From Stenotrophomonas maltophilia (GTDB taxonomy: Bacteria > Pseudomonadota > Gammaproteobacteria > Xanthomonadales > Xanthomonadaceae), in contig NZ_LYVJ01000009.1 in NCBI RefSeq assembly GCF_001676385.1, positions 1 to 64,000 on the forward strand: a stretch of 64,000 nt of DNA, in the 5' to 3' direction. A program made the translations under genes and the position numbers. The notes under the pieces are model-generated. The model did not search any database. It saw only the letters and a list, made by a program, of their open reading frames with translations, and had not been told where the DNA came from. Positions 18,336-28,004 of the stretch are shown here, piece by piece (the first letter of the stretch is position 1; the number at the start of each line of letters is the position of its first letter).

Positions 18336-20024
18336 GTGAAAAATCTCCTCCGCGCCCTGATCAGCCAAGGCATCGAAGCCTTGCGCGCCAATGGCACCCT
18401 GCCCGCCGACTCCCTGCCGCCGGACTTCGTGGTCGAGCGCCCGAAGACCCGCGACCATGGCGACTTCGCCACCAATGCCGCGATGCTGCTGGCCAAGGCC
18501 GCGCGCAGCAACCCGCGCGCACTGGCGCAGGCACTGGTCGAAGCGCTGCCGCGCAGCGAGGACGTCAGCAAGGTCGAGATCGCCGGCCCCGGCTTCATCA
18601 ACTTCCACCTGGCCCCGGCCGCGTACCAGCGCGAAGCCGCTTCGGTCATCAAGGAAGCCCACGACTACGGCCGCAACCTGTCCGGCAACGGCCGCACGGT
18701 GGGCGTGGAGTACGTGTCGGCCAACCCGACCGGCCCGCTGCACGTCGGCCATGGCCGCGCCGCGGCGATCGGCGACTGCGTGGCGCGCGTGCTCGATGCC
18801 AATGGCTGGAACGCCAAGCGCGAGTTCTATTACAACGACGCCGGCGTGCAGATCGAGAACCTGGCGCTGTCGGTGCAGGCCCGCGTGAAGGGCATCGCAC
18901 CCGACCAGGACGGCTGGCCGGAAGGCGGCTACCGCGGGGACTACATCGCCGACGTCGCGCGTGCCTACATGGCCGGCGCCAGCGTCGACCTGGAAGGCAC
19001 CACCGTGGTCGGGGCCAAGGATCCGGATGACATGCAGGCAATCCGTCGTTTTGCCGTTGCCTACCTGCGCAACGAGCAGAACCTGGACCTGGCCGCATTC
19101 GGTGTCGACTTCGACATCTACTTCCTGGAAAGCTCGCTGTACGCCGACGGCAAGGTCGCCGAGGCCGTGGCCAAGCTGCAGGCGTCGGGCCACACCTACG
19201 AGGAAGGCGGCGCATTGTGGCTGCGCAGCACCGACTTCGGGGACGACAAGGACCGCGTGATGCGCAAGTCCGACGGCACCTTCACCTACTTCGTGCCGGA
19301 CGTGGCCTACCACCTGTCCAAGTGGCAGCGCGGCTACGAGCGCGCGATCACCGAGCTGGGCGCGGACCACCATGGCTCGCTGGCCCGCGTGCGCGCAGGC
19401 CTGCAGGCGCTGGAGGTCGGCATCCCGCAGGGGTGGCCGGAGTACGTCCTGCACCAGATGGTCACCGTCATGCGCGGCGGCGAGGAAGTGAAGCTGTCCA
19501 AGCGTGCCGGCAGCTACTTCACGCTGCGCGACCTGATCGAGGAAGCCGGCCGCGATGCCACCCGCTGGTTCCTGATCGCGCGCAAGCCGGATTCGCAGCT
19601 TACCTTCGACATCGACCTGGCCCGCCAGCAGAGCAACGACAACCCGGTGTTCTACGTGCAGTACGCGCACGCCCGCGTCTGCAGCCTGCTGCGCCAGGCG
19701 CAGGAGAAGGGCCTGGTGTACGACCAGGGCAATGGCCTGGTCCAGCTGGGCCGGCTGGCCGACGATACCTCGCTGGCACTGATGAACGAGATCTCGCGGT
19801 ATCCGGAAGTGGTGGAAGCGGCCGGCGTGGCGCTGGAGCCGCACCTGGTCGCGCAGTACCTGCGGGAATTGGCGCATGCGTTCCACACGTGGTATCACGG
19901 GACGCCGGTGCTGGTGGATGACAGCGATGACCGCAACGCCAAGCTGACGCTGGCCTGTGCGGCGCGCCAGGTACTGGCCAATGGCCTCGAGCTCCTGGGC
20001 GTAAGCGCCCCGGAGAAAATGTAA
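18336..20024 (+). CDS. argS: Arginine--tRNA ligase
   Basis: A class I synthetase charging tRNA-Arg. The 562-residue protein has the N-terminal Add1 domain, the HIGH-type motif [13 protein letters not shown] (about 125-137), [10 protein letters not shown] as the KMSKS equivalent, and a DALR anticodon-binding C-terminus. GTG at 18336 with AGCAGG upstream gives VKNLLRALI, the normal start. It is followed 21 nt later by the SPOR gene. Confidence 0.96.
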   Translation: MKNLLRALISQGIEALRANGTLPADSLPPDFVVERPKTRDHGDFATNAAMLLAKAARSNPRALAQALVEALPRSEDVSKVEIAGPGFINFHLAPAAYQREAASVIKEAHDYGRNLSGNGRTVGVEYVSANPTGPLHVGHGRAAAIGDCVARVLDANGWNAKREFYYNDAGVQIENLALSVQARVKGIAPDQDGWPEGGYRGDYIADVARAYMAGASVDLEGTTVVGAKDPDDMQAIRRFAVAYLRNEQNLDLAAFGVDFDIYFLESSLYADGKVAEAVAKLQASGHTYEEGGALWLRSTDFGDDKDRVMRKSDGTFTYFVPDVAYHLSKWQRGYERAITELGADHHGSLARVRAGLQALEVGIPQGWPEYVLHQMVTVMRGGEEVKLSKRAGSYFTLRDLIEEAGRDATRWFLIARKPDSQLTFDIDLARQQSNDNPVFYVQYAHARVCSLLRQAQEKGLVYDQGNGLVQLGRLADDTSLALMNEISRYPEVVEAAGVALEPHLVAQYLRELAHAFHTWYHGTPVLVDDSDDRNAKLTLACAARQVLANGLELLGVSAPEKM

Positions 20025-20045
20025 GCACCAGGAGACGCAGTACAC

Positions 20046-20936
20046 ATGGCAGCACGACGCGGCAAAAGCCAGGCACGACGCAACAGCAGCAGCCAGGGCA
20101 CACCCGGATGGGTGTGGCTGGTGGCCGGCGTGGCGATCGCGGCCGTGGTGTTCCTGGCGGCGCCGAACCTGTTCAAGGGCGAAGGCGACGGCTTCCTGCG
20201 CGCGGGCCCGCAGCCGAACCCGAATGCGCAGCCGGCCCCCGTCGCCGATGCCGACAGCGATGCGGGTACCGAACCAGCGGCGCAGCCTGCCGGAGCCAAG
20301 CCTGCCGAACCGGAAAAGCCGGCTGCCACCCAGTACGACTTCTACACCCTGCTGCCGGGCAAGGAAGTTGAAATGTCCGACGCTGAACTGGCCGCCAGCG
20401 CGCGTGCCGAGGAACAGCGCCGGGCCAGAACCGAAGCGCAGCGCGCGCAGGCCGCGCTGGAAGGCAAGCCAGTACCGCCGGCGACGTCCACCGCGCCGGC
20501 ACCGGCAGCGACAGCCAGCGTGGCCAGCACTGCGCCGGTGCCGTCGGCCAATCCCCCGCTGCCGGCACCGTTGAATGAGCGCCCGGCCGCGGCGGCGCCC
20601 GCCAGCTCGGCGCCGGCCCCGGCCCGCACGACGGCTGCTGCTGCGCCGCGCGCGGAGACCGCGCCGGCCACAGCCAGCAGCGCTTCGGCACCGGCGGCCG
20701 ACAACGCCCGCTATATCCTGCAGGCTGGCGCCTTTGGTGCTTCCGGCGACGCAGAGGCAACCAAGGCCAAGCTGGCCATGATGGGCCTGGCCGCACGCGT
20801 GGAATCGGCGCAGATCAACGGCAAGACGGTGTACCGGGTACGCATGGGTCCTTACGGCAGTGCCGGTGAACTGGCCGAGGCCAAGCAGAAGCTGGATGGC
20901 ACCGGGCTGCAGGCAATGGCAATCAAGGCGCAGTGA
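20046..20936 (+). CDS. SPOR-domain protein (FtsN-like)
   Basis: A 296-residue single-pass inner-membrane protein. A basic cytoplasmic start (AARRGKSQARR) precedes a membrane segment at about 22-40, then a long Ala/Pro-rich low-complexity stalk, then a C-terminal SPOR domain (ILQAGAFGASGDAEATKAKL to the end) that would bind denuded glycan at the septum. Placement after argS is the same as ftsN-like genes in related proteobacteria. A role in division is inferred from architecture. Confidence 0.9.
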   Translation: MAARRGKSQARRNSSSQGTPGWVWLVAGVAIAAVVFLAAPNLFKGEGDGFLRAGPQPNPNAQPAPVADADSDAGTEPAAQPAGAKPAEPEKPAATQYDFYTLLPGKEVEMSDAELAASARAEEQRRARTEAQRAQAALEGKPVPPATSTAPAPAATASVASTAPVPSANPPLPAPLNERPAAAAPASSAPAPARTTAAAAPRAETAPATASSASAPAADNARYILQAGAFGASGDAEATKAKLAMMGLAARVESAQINGKTVYRVRMGPYGSAGELAEAKQKLDGTGLQAMAIKAQ

Positions 20937-20955
20937 TCCTTCGGGCCTGAACGGG

Positions 20956-20984
20956 AAAAGCCGGGCATTGCCCGGCTTTTTTTT
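20956..20984 (+). terminator. Rho-independent terminator after argS-SPOR
   Basis: AAAAGCCGGGC-ATT-GCCCGGCTTTT with a run of T to 20984; textbook form. Confidence 0.95.
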
Positions 20985-20991
20985 CGCCGGT

Positions 20992-21017
20992 GAAGCCGAG
21001 CATGGGCTCGGCTCCAC
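20992..21017 (-). repeat. SMAG/REP palindrome
   Basis: AGCCGAGCATGGGCTCGGCT core, ending CCAC instead of CTAC, so slightly decayed. It lies just after the terminator and before the convergent SDR gene. Confidence 0.65.
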
Positions 21018-21037
21018 GGCCCCATCCAGGGTGCCGA

Positions 21038-21790
21038 TCAGCCTTCGCGTGCCACCTGGAAACCGGCAAACGACTGGCTGACGGGCATCAGCTCCAAGCG
21101 GTTGATGTTGAGGTGCGGCGGCAACGTGGCCACCCAGAAGATCTGTTCGGCAATGTCCTCGGCGGTCATCGGGTTGGCGCCGCTGTACAGCTTGTCCGAC
21201 GCGTTCTGGTCGCCGTGGGTACGCACCACGGTGAACTCGGTCTCGGCCATGCCCGGTTCGATCGTGGTCACACGCACGCCGGTGCCGTGCAGGTCCGAAC
21301 GCAGGCCCAGCGAGAACTGGCTGACAAAGGCCTTGGTACCCCCGTAGGCGTTGCCGCCGGGATACGGGTAGACGCCGGCCACCGACGAAATGTTGATGAT
21401 CGCGCCCTTGCGCTGCACCAGCAGCGGCAGCAGGCGGTGGGTCAGGGTGACCAGCGCGGTGATGTTGGTGTCGATCATTGTGGTCCAGTCCTTCAGGCTG
21501 GCGCTCTGCGCCGGCGCCGTCCCCTGCGCCAGGCCCGCGTTGTTGACCAGCAGGTCGATCTCGCCAAAGGCCGGCGGCAGCGCCAGCAGCGCCGCTTCCA
21601 TCGCTACCGGATCGCGGATGTCGAAGGCAGCGGCATGCACCACGTCCTTGCCGTAGCGATCAACCAGCGGCTGCAGGCGCTCGCTGCGGCGGCCGGTGGC
21701 GATCACCCTCCAGCCCGCTTGGGCGAAGCGGTGCACAGCGGCGGCGCCGAAGCCGGAAGTGGCGCCGGTAATCAGGACGGTGCGGGTCAT
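21038..21790 (-). CDS. Short-chain dehydrogenase (YdfG-like)
   Basis: A 250-residue NAD(P)-dependent oxidoreductase with the Rossmann glycine motif TGATSGFGA (8-16), NNAG (about 84-87), catalytic Ser in ISSVAG, and YGGTK as YxxxK. The closest remembered family is YdfG / 3-hydroxy acid dehydrogenase; the substrate is uncertain. It stands alone. Confidence 0.88.
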   Translation of the reverse strand: MTRTVLITGATSGFGAAAVHRFAQAGWRVIATGRRSERLQPLVDRYGKDVVHAAAFDIRDPVAMEAALLALPPAFGEIDLLVNNAGLAQGTAPAQSASLKDWTTMIDTNITALVTLTHRLLPLLVQRKGAIINISSVAGVYPYPGGNAYGGTKAFVSQFSLGLRSDLHGTGVRVTTIEPGMAETEFTVVRTHGDQNASDKLYSGANPMTAEDIAEQIFWVATLPPHLNINRLELMPVSQSFAGFQVAREG

Positions 21791-21890
21791 GCAGGCAACT
21801 CCATGGGAACCAAGCCGTCATTCTGGCATCGTCGGGTCGGCCCTGCGTTGCCCAGGCTGCCCGATGGCCGGCCCGCGGAGCTGTCCCGGC

Positions 21891-22382
21891 TCAGCGCAGC
21901 CGGAACACACGTGCCTTGGGCAGGTCTTCGTCGACCTGCAGGAACCAGCGCCCGGCAATTCCCGGCACCACTGCCACCTGCGGCGCCTGCAGCACCTGGC
22001 GCAGCTTCATCTGGCCCTTCATCACCTGCCACTGCTGGCCGTTGTCGAGGGTGAACACCGTGCCCGGCGCCCAACCCGCGACATCACCCACCACGCGCGC
22101 GCTGACCGGCCCTTCTTCCAGGCCCAGGTGCATGCTGGCCGGGGCCGGCAGATTGGCGGGCAGCGGTGAATCCGCGGAAGCACCCGGCGCGGCGGCATGC
22201 GAGGCCGCCGCCCCCTCGGCCTCGCGCAGCACCCGGTTCAGTACCTGCAGCTGTGCCGGGGTGAGGCCGACTTCGGCCAGCTGGGCCGCGTTGAGGCGCT
22301 GCTCGACCGGTACGAAGCCATCCGCGGCGTAGACGACGGAACTGCTGGCGAACAACAGCACGGAGAGAATGCACCGGCGCAT
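21891..22382 (-). CDS. Secreted hypothetical protein
   Basis: A 163-residue protein with a signal peptide (ILSVLLFASSSVVYAAD, cleavage near residue 20). A helical middle (QRLNAAQLAEVGLTPAQLQVLNRVLREAEG) and a C-terminal beta-like part (TVFTLDNGQQWQV, GRWFLQVDEDLPKARVFRL) follow. No family is recognised. It lies between the SDR and a divergent DUF1456 gene. Confidence 0.85.
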   Translation of the reverse strand: MRRCILSVLLFASSSVVYAADGFVPVEQRLNAAQLAEVGLTPAQLQVLNRVLREAEGAAASHAAAPGASADSPLPANLPAPASMHLGLEEGPVSARVVGDVAGWAPGTVFTLDNGQQWQVMKGQMKLRQVLQAPQVAVVPGIAGRWFLQVDEDLPKARVFRLR

Positions 22383-22466
22383 GGTAGAGATCCTGCTGGA
22401 AATCCAGCCACCCTGCGTCTGTTGGATGACAACCCGGTGACAGGCGGCGGGCCGGTACAATGGGCC

Positions 22467-22934
22467 ATGATCAACAACGATGTCCTGCGCAGCGTGCGCT
22501 ACTCCCTGGACCTGGGCGACCATCACGTGGTGGCCCTGTGCCAGTTGGCCGATCCGGCGTTCGCCGTGGATACCGAGCAGGTGAAGGCCTGGCTGCGCCG
22601 TGAGGACGAAGCCGGCTTTGCGCCGATGGCCGACATCGCACTGGCGCATTTCCTCGATGGCCTGATCGTGCACCTGCGTGGCCGCGACGAAAGCCAGCCG
22701 CGGCGTGCGGTGGAAACCCGCATCGACAACAACCTGGTGCTGAAGAAGCTGCGCGTGGCATTCCAGCTGCGCGACGTGGACCTGATGGATATCTTCGCCG
22801 GTGCCGGTTTCAGCGTCTCCAAGTCGGAAGTCGGCGCACTGTTCCGCCAGCCGGGCCATGCCAACTACCGCCGCTGCCTGGACCAGATGCTGCGCAACTT
22901 CCTCAAGGGACTGAGCCTGCGCCTGCGCGGCTGA
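22467..22934 (+). CDS. DUF1456 family protein (YehS-like)
   Basis: A 155-residue cytoplasmic protein with two copies of the DUF1456 unit: MINNDVLRSVRYSLDLGD... (1-68) and RIDNNLVLKKLRVAFQLRDVDLMDIF (about 85-150). Each begins with an N-N-(D/L)-VL(R/K) pattern. The function is not established for the family. ATG at 22467 is used; the ribosome site is weak. Confidence 0.9.
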   Translation: MINNDVLRSVRYSLDLGDHHVVALCQLADPAFAVDTEQVKAWLRREDEAGFAPMADIALAHFLDGLIVHLRGRDESQPRRAVETRIDNNLVLKKLRVAFQLRDVDLMDIFAGAGFSVSKSEVGALFRQPGHANYRRCLDQMLRNFLKGLSLRLRG

Positions 22935-23080
22935 GTGGCTGCCCGGCCCCCTGCCTCTCGGATGTGGCGCAGCGGGATCAGCGGTGATGCCCCAGCCTGG
23001 CGGAAACCGATGCAAGGGCTGCTCGGGGTGCCTCCCTGCCGGCGCGGTATCATGGCGTCCTGTTTCCAGGGACCAACCAC

Positions 23081-23470
23081 GTGGACGCCATCCTGACCCC
23101 GGTATCGATCGGCGAACTGATCGACAAGATCACCATCCTCGAGATCAAGGCCGAGCGCATCGGTGATGCCGCCAAGCTGGCCAACGTGCGCACCGAGCTG
23201 GATGGCCTGCTGCCGTTGCTGCAGCAGCAGTTGCGGGCCCAGCCGGCACTTGACGCACTGAAGCAGCAGCTGAAGGCGATCAACGAGCGCATGTGGGACA
23301 TCCAGGACCGGCTGCGCGACAAGGAAGCAGCCCAGGTATTCGACGATGCGTTCATCCAGCTGGCGCGCGGTGTCTATGGCACCAACGGCGAACGCGTGCA
23401 GGTGAAGAACGAGATCAACCGCGTGGCTGGTTCGGCACTGGTGGAAGAAAAGCAGTACCAGGGCGAATAG
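23081..23470 (+). CDS. DUF6165-like coiled-coil protein
   Basis: A 129-residue protein starting VDAILTPVSIGELIDKITIL (GTG start). A long amphipathic helix follows (IKAERIGDAAKLANVRTELDGLLPLLQQQL, then LRDKEAAQVFDDAFIQLARGVY). It is typical of a small family often beside sugar or LPS genes, here isolated. No catalytic residues are apparent. Confidence 0.85.
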   Translation: MDAILTPVSIGELIDKITILEIKAERIGDAAKLANVRTELDGLLPLLQQQLRAQPALDALKQQLKAINERMWDIQDRLRDKEAAQVFDDAFIQLARGVYGTNGERVQVKNEINRVAGSALVEEKQYQGE

Positions 23471-23476
23471 GCCGGC

Positions 23477-24154
23477 TCATCCGCATTCGAGCAGGTGCCG
23501 GATGCGGAACAGGTCACCATCGCTGTGGATGCCGAGCTTCCGGTAGGCCGTCCGCTTCTGCGTACTGACCGTACTGGCGGTGCGGCCGAAGCGCCGCGCA
23601 ACCTCGCCGGTGGTGCAGCCCTGAAGGACCAGCCGCAGTACCTCGCGCTCGCGCCGGCTCAGGGGCGTGAGCATCGGCGCCGGGGTGCGCCGCACCCGCG
23701 TTCGATTCAACTGCGTGTGCAGCTCCACGGGGACGAAGCGGCCACCACGGGCCAGCACATCGACCGCCCGCAACAGCATTTCCGGCGTGGTGCCTTTTGC
23801 CAGGAATCCGCGCGCGCCAGCCTGCATCACCATGGTCACGGTGCTGGCGTCGCAGTGCGCGGACAGCACCAGCACCGGCAGCCGCGGCCAGCGCCGGGAC
23901 AACAGGCCGAGCAGGGCGAGACCATCGGCGACAGCGACATCCGGCAGCAGGTCGATCAGCACCAGATCGATGCTGCCCGGTCGTGAGTACAGCAGGTTCA
24001 GCAGCTCGCGCCTGCTGGAGAAACTGCCGCAGATCCGCACCCCTCCCCGCTGCTGCAGCACCACTTCCACGCCCAGCCGCAGCACCGGATGCGGGGCCAG
24101 CAGTGCCAGGCAGCACGGCCGTCCAGGAGGCAGGATGGGAACGGAAGGCGGCAT
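23477..24154 (-). CDS. LuxR-family regulator with degenerate receiver
   Basis: A 225-residue protein with a receiver-like N-terminus and a LuxR HTH (LTPLSRREREVLRLVLQGCTTGEVARRFGRTASTVSTQ). In the receiver the usual acidic pair (ADDHP) reads LAPHPVLRLG, while the phosphoacceptor (LVLIDLLPD), the Ser (LSAHCD) and the Lys (GFLAKGT) remain. Phosphorylation, which needs Mg2+ bound by those acids, may be lost or changed. ATG at 24154 is chosen. It is convergent with the DUF6165 gene and has no kinase nearby. Confidence 0.85.
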   Translation of the reverse strand: MPPSVPILPPGRPCCLALLAPHPVLRLGVEVVLQQRGGVRICGSFSSRRELLNLLYSRPGSIDLVLIDLLPDVAVADGLALLGLLSRRWPRLPVLVLSAHCDASTVTMVMQAGARGFLAKGTTPEMLLRAVDVLARGGRFVPVELHTQLNRTRVRRTPAPMLTPLSRREREVLRLVLQGCTTGEVARRFGRTASTVSTQKRTAYRKLGIHSDGDLFRIRHLLECG

Positions 24155-24281
24155 CACGGCAGACCCGGCAATACGATGAACCCACCGTAGGCCGGCACCG
24201 CAGGCAGCGGAATCCAATTTATTGCAACGCACCGGCCCCCCCCCTGCACGGTCAGCCGGCGTTCCGGTTCCCCACAACGCA

Positions 24282-24307
24282 ACAGGCCCGGCGTGGGCCG
24301 GGCCTGT
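24282..24307 (-). terminator. Terminator after ax21
   Basis: An 11-bp stem ACAGGCCCGGC / GCCGGGCCTGT with a 4-nt loop, about 37 nt beyond the ax21 stop, followed on the minus strand by TGCGTTG. It has a G+C-rich stem but few U. Confidence 0.65.
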
Positions 24308-24344
24308 CGAGGCATCTCCAGCGCGGATGCGCGCCGGGAAGCAG

Positions 24345-24917
24345 TTACCAGCTGAAGCGCGGGCCGACGGTGTATTCCTTGTCGCCGTCGCGGTTCATCT
24401 TCAGTTCGCCGTTCAGGCCCCAGTTCTGGTTCAGCTTGACCTGGCCACCCAGGCGGCCGTACCACTGGCCTTCTGGGTTGACGCCGTGCTTCTTGGAGAA
24501 GTCTTCGTAACCCACCATGCCGTAGACCTCGGCGTGGGCACCGAAGGCCGTGCGGATGCCGGCTTCAGCGCTGTAGCCGTTGAAGTCCAGGCCATGCTTC
24601 GGGTCGAACTTCTGGTAGGCAACGCGGGCAACGAAGTCGGTCGACGGAGCGATCTCGACGTTGTAGCCGGCGCCGACCTTCCACTGGTCAACCTTGAGGT
24701 TGGTGTGGTCGATTTCCTGGCGGCTGTATTCGCCGAATGCGTGGAAGTTCGGCAGGAAGCCGTACGAACCCTTCACGCCCCAACCGTCGGCCTTGACACC
24801 ATCGACGTCGGTCTTGGCGTAGTCGGCTTCGGCATAGTTGTAGGACAGGTTCTCAGCAGCCGAGGCGGTGAACGGCAGGGCAGCCGCCAGGGCCAGAGCA
24901 ATCAGCGAATTCTTCAT
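24345..24917 (-). CDS. ax21: Ax21 outer-membrane protein
   Basis: A 190-residue beta-barrel-type protein with a signal peptide cut at TASA/AENLSYNYAE; the mature start AENLSYN is the Ax21 signature known from Xanthomonas and S. maltophilia. Alternating strands (GVKGSYGFLPNFHAFGEYSRQE, YGMVGYEDFS, WYGRLGGQVKLN) and a terminal aromatic (PRFSW) suit a small barrel. It is known to be exported and found in vesicles; early claims that it is a quorum-sensing peptide were retracted. It is divergent from the S9 peptidase, with AAGG before the ATG. Confidence 0.95.
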   Translation of the reverse strand: MKNSLIALALAAALPFTASAAENLSYNYAEADYAKTDVDGVKADGWGVKGSYGFLPNFHAFGEYSRQEIDHTNLKVDQWKVGAGYNVEIAPSTDFVARVAYQKFDPKHGLDFNGYSAEAGIRTAFGAHAEVYGMVGYEDFSKKHGVNPEGQWYGRLGGQVKLNQNWGLNGELKMNRDGDKEYTVGPRFSW

Positions 24918-25134
24918 GGGGGTACACCTTTACTTTCTTATGGTGTGCAGCAGCGCCAGGGCGCCATCGCATCGGGAATGTAAATTCTCCGTTATTCGCC
25001 CCAACGTTCCCTGAAAACAGCGGTCTTCGCATTGCTGAATTTTCTGGCTTGATTCAGGCTGCGTCTGGCATACGCGCGCGGCGCGTGCATCTGTGATGCG
25101 TTGATGTGATCCACGATTGCCACAGGAGGTTGCC

Positions 25135-27537
25135 TTGCACGTGCCCGATCCGTTGTTGACGTCCGTCCGCGCCGCCGTTCTGGCCGGCGCTGCCCTGTTC
25201 TCGACCAACGCCGCACATGCACTGCAGGCCGCTGACTACCAGCGCGCCGAACGCGTGCACGACAGTCATCTGCGCGGGGCGCTGCGCAATGCATCGGTGC
25301 TGCCGAACTGGCTGCCCGATGGGCGATTCTGGTATGAGCGCGACGACGCGCAGGGTCGACGCCAAGCGGTACTGGTCGACCCGCTGCAGGCCACCCGCAA
25401 GGTCCTGTTCGAGCCCGCCGCGCTGGACAGCGCAGTTGCACCCTTCGGTGCGAGCGGGCCACACCTGCGCCTGGCCAGCGTGCAGGCAACCGACGATGGC
25501 CTGCGCCTGCGCTTCAGCGGTGCGGTGCCGATCGATTGCCGATGGCCGCGCTGGCAATGCGTGCGTTCGCAGGATGCAGCGCCACCGCCTGATGCATTGC
25601 CTTCGCCCACTGGCAATGCCTGGCTGCGGGTACGCGACAACAATCTGTGGCTGCAGTCCCCCGCCACGGCAACGCGTGCGCTGACCACTGGCGGTGAACC
25701 CAGCCATGGGTATGGCGTACTGCCGGACTTCACCCTTCGCGGTATTCCGCGCCGCCAAGGCCGGATGCCGGTGCGGCCATTTGCGGTCGGCTGGTCACCG
25801 GATGGCCGCTACGTGGCCGGCATCCGCTACGACGAGCGTGCGCTGCGGGATTACCCCTATCTGGAAAGCACGCCGGTCGGCAGCGCGCGCCCACGCGTGC
25901 ACACCGTGAAGCTGGGGGTGATGGGCGATGCACAGCAGGTGCGCGACACCCTGTTTGTGGTGGATACCCGAAGCGGCAGGCAGCATGACATCGCACTGCC
26001 CGAGGGCTGGAACACCCTGAGCGAGGCGGGCATCCTGGGCTGGGACGGTGGCCGGTTGTACGCCGTGATCGCGCACTTCGGCGCACCACGGCGCCTGCGC
26101 CTGGTGGAGGTCGAGGCCGACAGCGGAGCGCTGCGCACCATACTGGAGGAAGCCAGCGATACCCGCCTGCAGCTCAACGTGTATTCCTACAACCGGCCAA
26201 CGGTGGCGATCCTCCCCGGTCAGGACACGGCCGTGTGGTTCTCACAGCGCGATGGCTGGGGCCACCTGTACCGGGTACGCCTTTCCGATGGAAAGGTAGT
26301 GCGGCAGCTGACGCGCGGTCACTGGGCAGTGCGTGACCTGCTGGGCGTGGACAGCGCCGGCGGCTGGGCCTACTTCAGCGCGGGCGGCGTCGACGCTGGC
26401 GATCCCTACATGCGTGGCCTGTACCGGGTATCCCTGCAGGGCGGGCCTGTCCAGCGCCTGGCCGCCGATGGCAGCGACCACATGGCCGATGCTGGTACCG
26501 GCGCGCTGTTCGGCGGCCGTGCGCCACAGGCACTGTCACCGGACGGTGGCTACCTGGTGGATACGGTGTCCAGCCTCGAACAGCCGCCACGCACGGTGCT
26601 GCGTGCCAGCGACGATGGCCGTGAGGTCCTGGTGCTGGAACAAGCGGACACCCGCGCGGTGCTTGCTGCCGGGTGGCGCTCACCGCGGCGCGAACGGCTG
26701 CTGGCCGCTGACGGGCGCACGCCGATCTTCGCCACCCTCTACCTGCCCCGCGACTATCGCGATGACGGCAGCTTCCCAGTGATCGACGCAATGTACGGTG
26801 GTTCCTTCATCAGCAATGCGCCGGTGACGTACGCCGAGGCGGTGTCCGCCTTGAACCCGGTATCGCGTGCCAGCCTCGCCGAACTCGGCTTCGCGGTGGT
26901 CAGCATCGATGCACGCGGCACCGGTGGCCGCGACAAGGCGTTCCATGACAGCAGCTTCCTGCACGGCGCCGATGTGCAACTCGATGACCATGTGGCCGCG
27001 CTGCGCCAGCTGGGCGAACGCTACCGGGGTATCGACCTGCAGCGGGTCGGCATCTATGGGCATTCGTTCGGTGGTTACAGCGCGGCGCGTGCACTGCTGC
27101 GCTACCCGGCGTTCTACAAGGTGGCCGTGGCCTCGGCAGGCAGCCACAACTTCCAGGGCATGTACGGCGGCGCCCTGCACGGCATGGACCGGCTGTTCGG
27201 TGGCGTGCTGCCAGCTACGGCCATAGCCGATGGCGTGCCGGCACCCTTTGCCGGGCTCGACAATGCGGCACTGGCCAGCAACCTGCGCGGGCATCTGCTG
27301 CTGGTGTATGGCGAGCTGGACGAGAACGCGCCACCGGCATTGACCCTGCAGCTGGCCGCCGCCCTGAACAGCGCCCAGCGCAGCTACGACCTGCTGTACC
27401 TGGCCCGGCAGGACCACGAGTTGTTCCGCAACGACGCCACCTACACGCATCGCATGTGGGACTACTTCGTGCGCCACCTGGCCGGCCTGCGGCCACCGGA
27501 GACGGTGCTGGCGCCGCTCCCCGGCGCTCCGGGCTGA
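25135..27537 (+). CDS. Prolyl oligopeptidase-family (S9) peptidase, secreted
   Basis: A DPP-IV-like serine peptidase of about 800 residues. A signal peptide (LTSVRAAVLAGAALFSTNAAHA), a beta-propeller region to about residue 530 and a C-terminal alpha/beta hydrolase follow. Catalytic Ser is in YGHSFGGYSA, Asp in YGELDENAPP, His in RQDHELF. An AGGAGGT site lies 4 bp before TTG 25135 and 10 bp before GTG 25141; either may be used. It probably acts in the periplasm or outside on peptides; specificity cannot be told. Confidence 0.92.
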   Translation: MHVPDPLLTSVRAAVLAGAALFSTNAAHALQAADYQRAERVHDSHLRGALRNASVLPNWLPDGRFWYERDDAQGRRQAVLVDPLQATRKVLFEPAALDSAVAPFGASGPHLRLASVQATDDGLRLRFSGAVPIDCRWPRWQCVRSQDAAPPPDALPSPTGNAWLRVRDNNLWLQSPATATRALTTGGEPSHGYGVLPDFTLRGIPRRQGRMPVRPFAVGWSPDGRYVAGIRYDERALRDYPYLESTPVGSARPRVHTVKLGVMGDAQQVRDTLFVVDTRSGRQHDIALPEGWNTLSEAGILGWDGGRLYAVIAHFGAPRRLRLVEVEADSGALRTILEEASDTRLQLNVYSYNRPTVAILPGQDTAVWFSQRDGWGHLYRVRLSDGKVVRQLTRGHWAVRDLLGVDSAGGWAYFSAGGVDAGDPYMRGLYRVSLQGGPVQRLAADGSDHMADAGTGALFGGRAPQALSPDGGYLVDTVSSLEQPPRTVLRASDDGREVLVLEQADTRAVLAAGWRSPRRERLLAADGRTPIFATLYLPRDYRDDGSFPVIDAMYGGSFISNAPVTYAEAVSALNPVSRASLAELGFAVVSIDARGTGGRDKAFHDSSFLHGADVQLDDHVAALRQLGERYRGIDLQRVGIYGHSFGGYSAARALLRYPAFYKVAVASAGSHNFQGMYGGALHGMDRLFGGVLPATAIADGVPAPFAGLDNAALASNLRGHLLLVYGELDENAPPALTLQLAAALNSAQRSYDLLYLARQDHELFRNDATYTHRMWDYFVRHLAGLRPPETVLAPLPGAPG

Positions 27538-27629
27538 ACGGGCGCCGCGCTGGTGTCGATCCGCGGCGCCCTGGTTCGTCGTGTACCTGAAGGCCGTGCA
27601 TGTGGCACGGCCCATTCCGGAGGCAGGCA

Positions 27630-27989
27630 ATGAGCTACATCGATGGTTTCGTACTGGCAGTCCCCACCGCCAACAAAGAGAAATTCCTCGCCCACGCCCG
27701 CGAGGCCAATCCGATCTTCGTCGAGTTCGGTGCACTGCGCGTGGTGGAGTGCTGGGGTGATGACGTCCCGCACGGCAAGACCACCGACTTCTTCGGCGCA
27801 GTGAAAGCCACGCCGGATGAGACGGTGATGTTTTCCTGGATCGAATGGCCGGACAAGCCAACCCGCGATGCCGGGATGAAGAGGATGATGGAGGATCCGC
27901 GGCTGGACCCGCAGAAGAACCCGATGCCATTCGACGGCGCGCGGATGATCTACGGCGGCTTCGTGCCGATCTACGAGCTGACCCGCTGA
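27630..27989 (+). CDS. DUF1428 family protein
   Basis: A 119-residue protein, MSYIDGFVLAVPTANKEKFL at the start and GARMIYGGFVPIYEL at the end, both typical of DUF1428 (dimeric alpha-beta barrel fold). A GGAGGCAGGC site precedes ATG 27630. The role is unknown; it is separated from the S9 gene by about 90 bp. Confidence 0.93.
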   Translation: MSYIDGFVLAVPTANKEKFLAHAREANPIFVEFGALRVVECWGDDVPHGKTTDFFGAVKATPDETVMFSWIEWPDKPTRDAGMKRMMEDPRLDPQKNPMPFDGARMIYGGFVPIYELTR

Positions 27990-28004
27990 ACCGGGCGGAC
28001 GTGC

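Noticed and set aside
18294..21017. 907-codon open frame on the minus strand
   Set aside because: It is a shadow of argS and the SPOR gene; composition is dominated by Gly, Arg, His and Val from reversed codons, with no domain.
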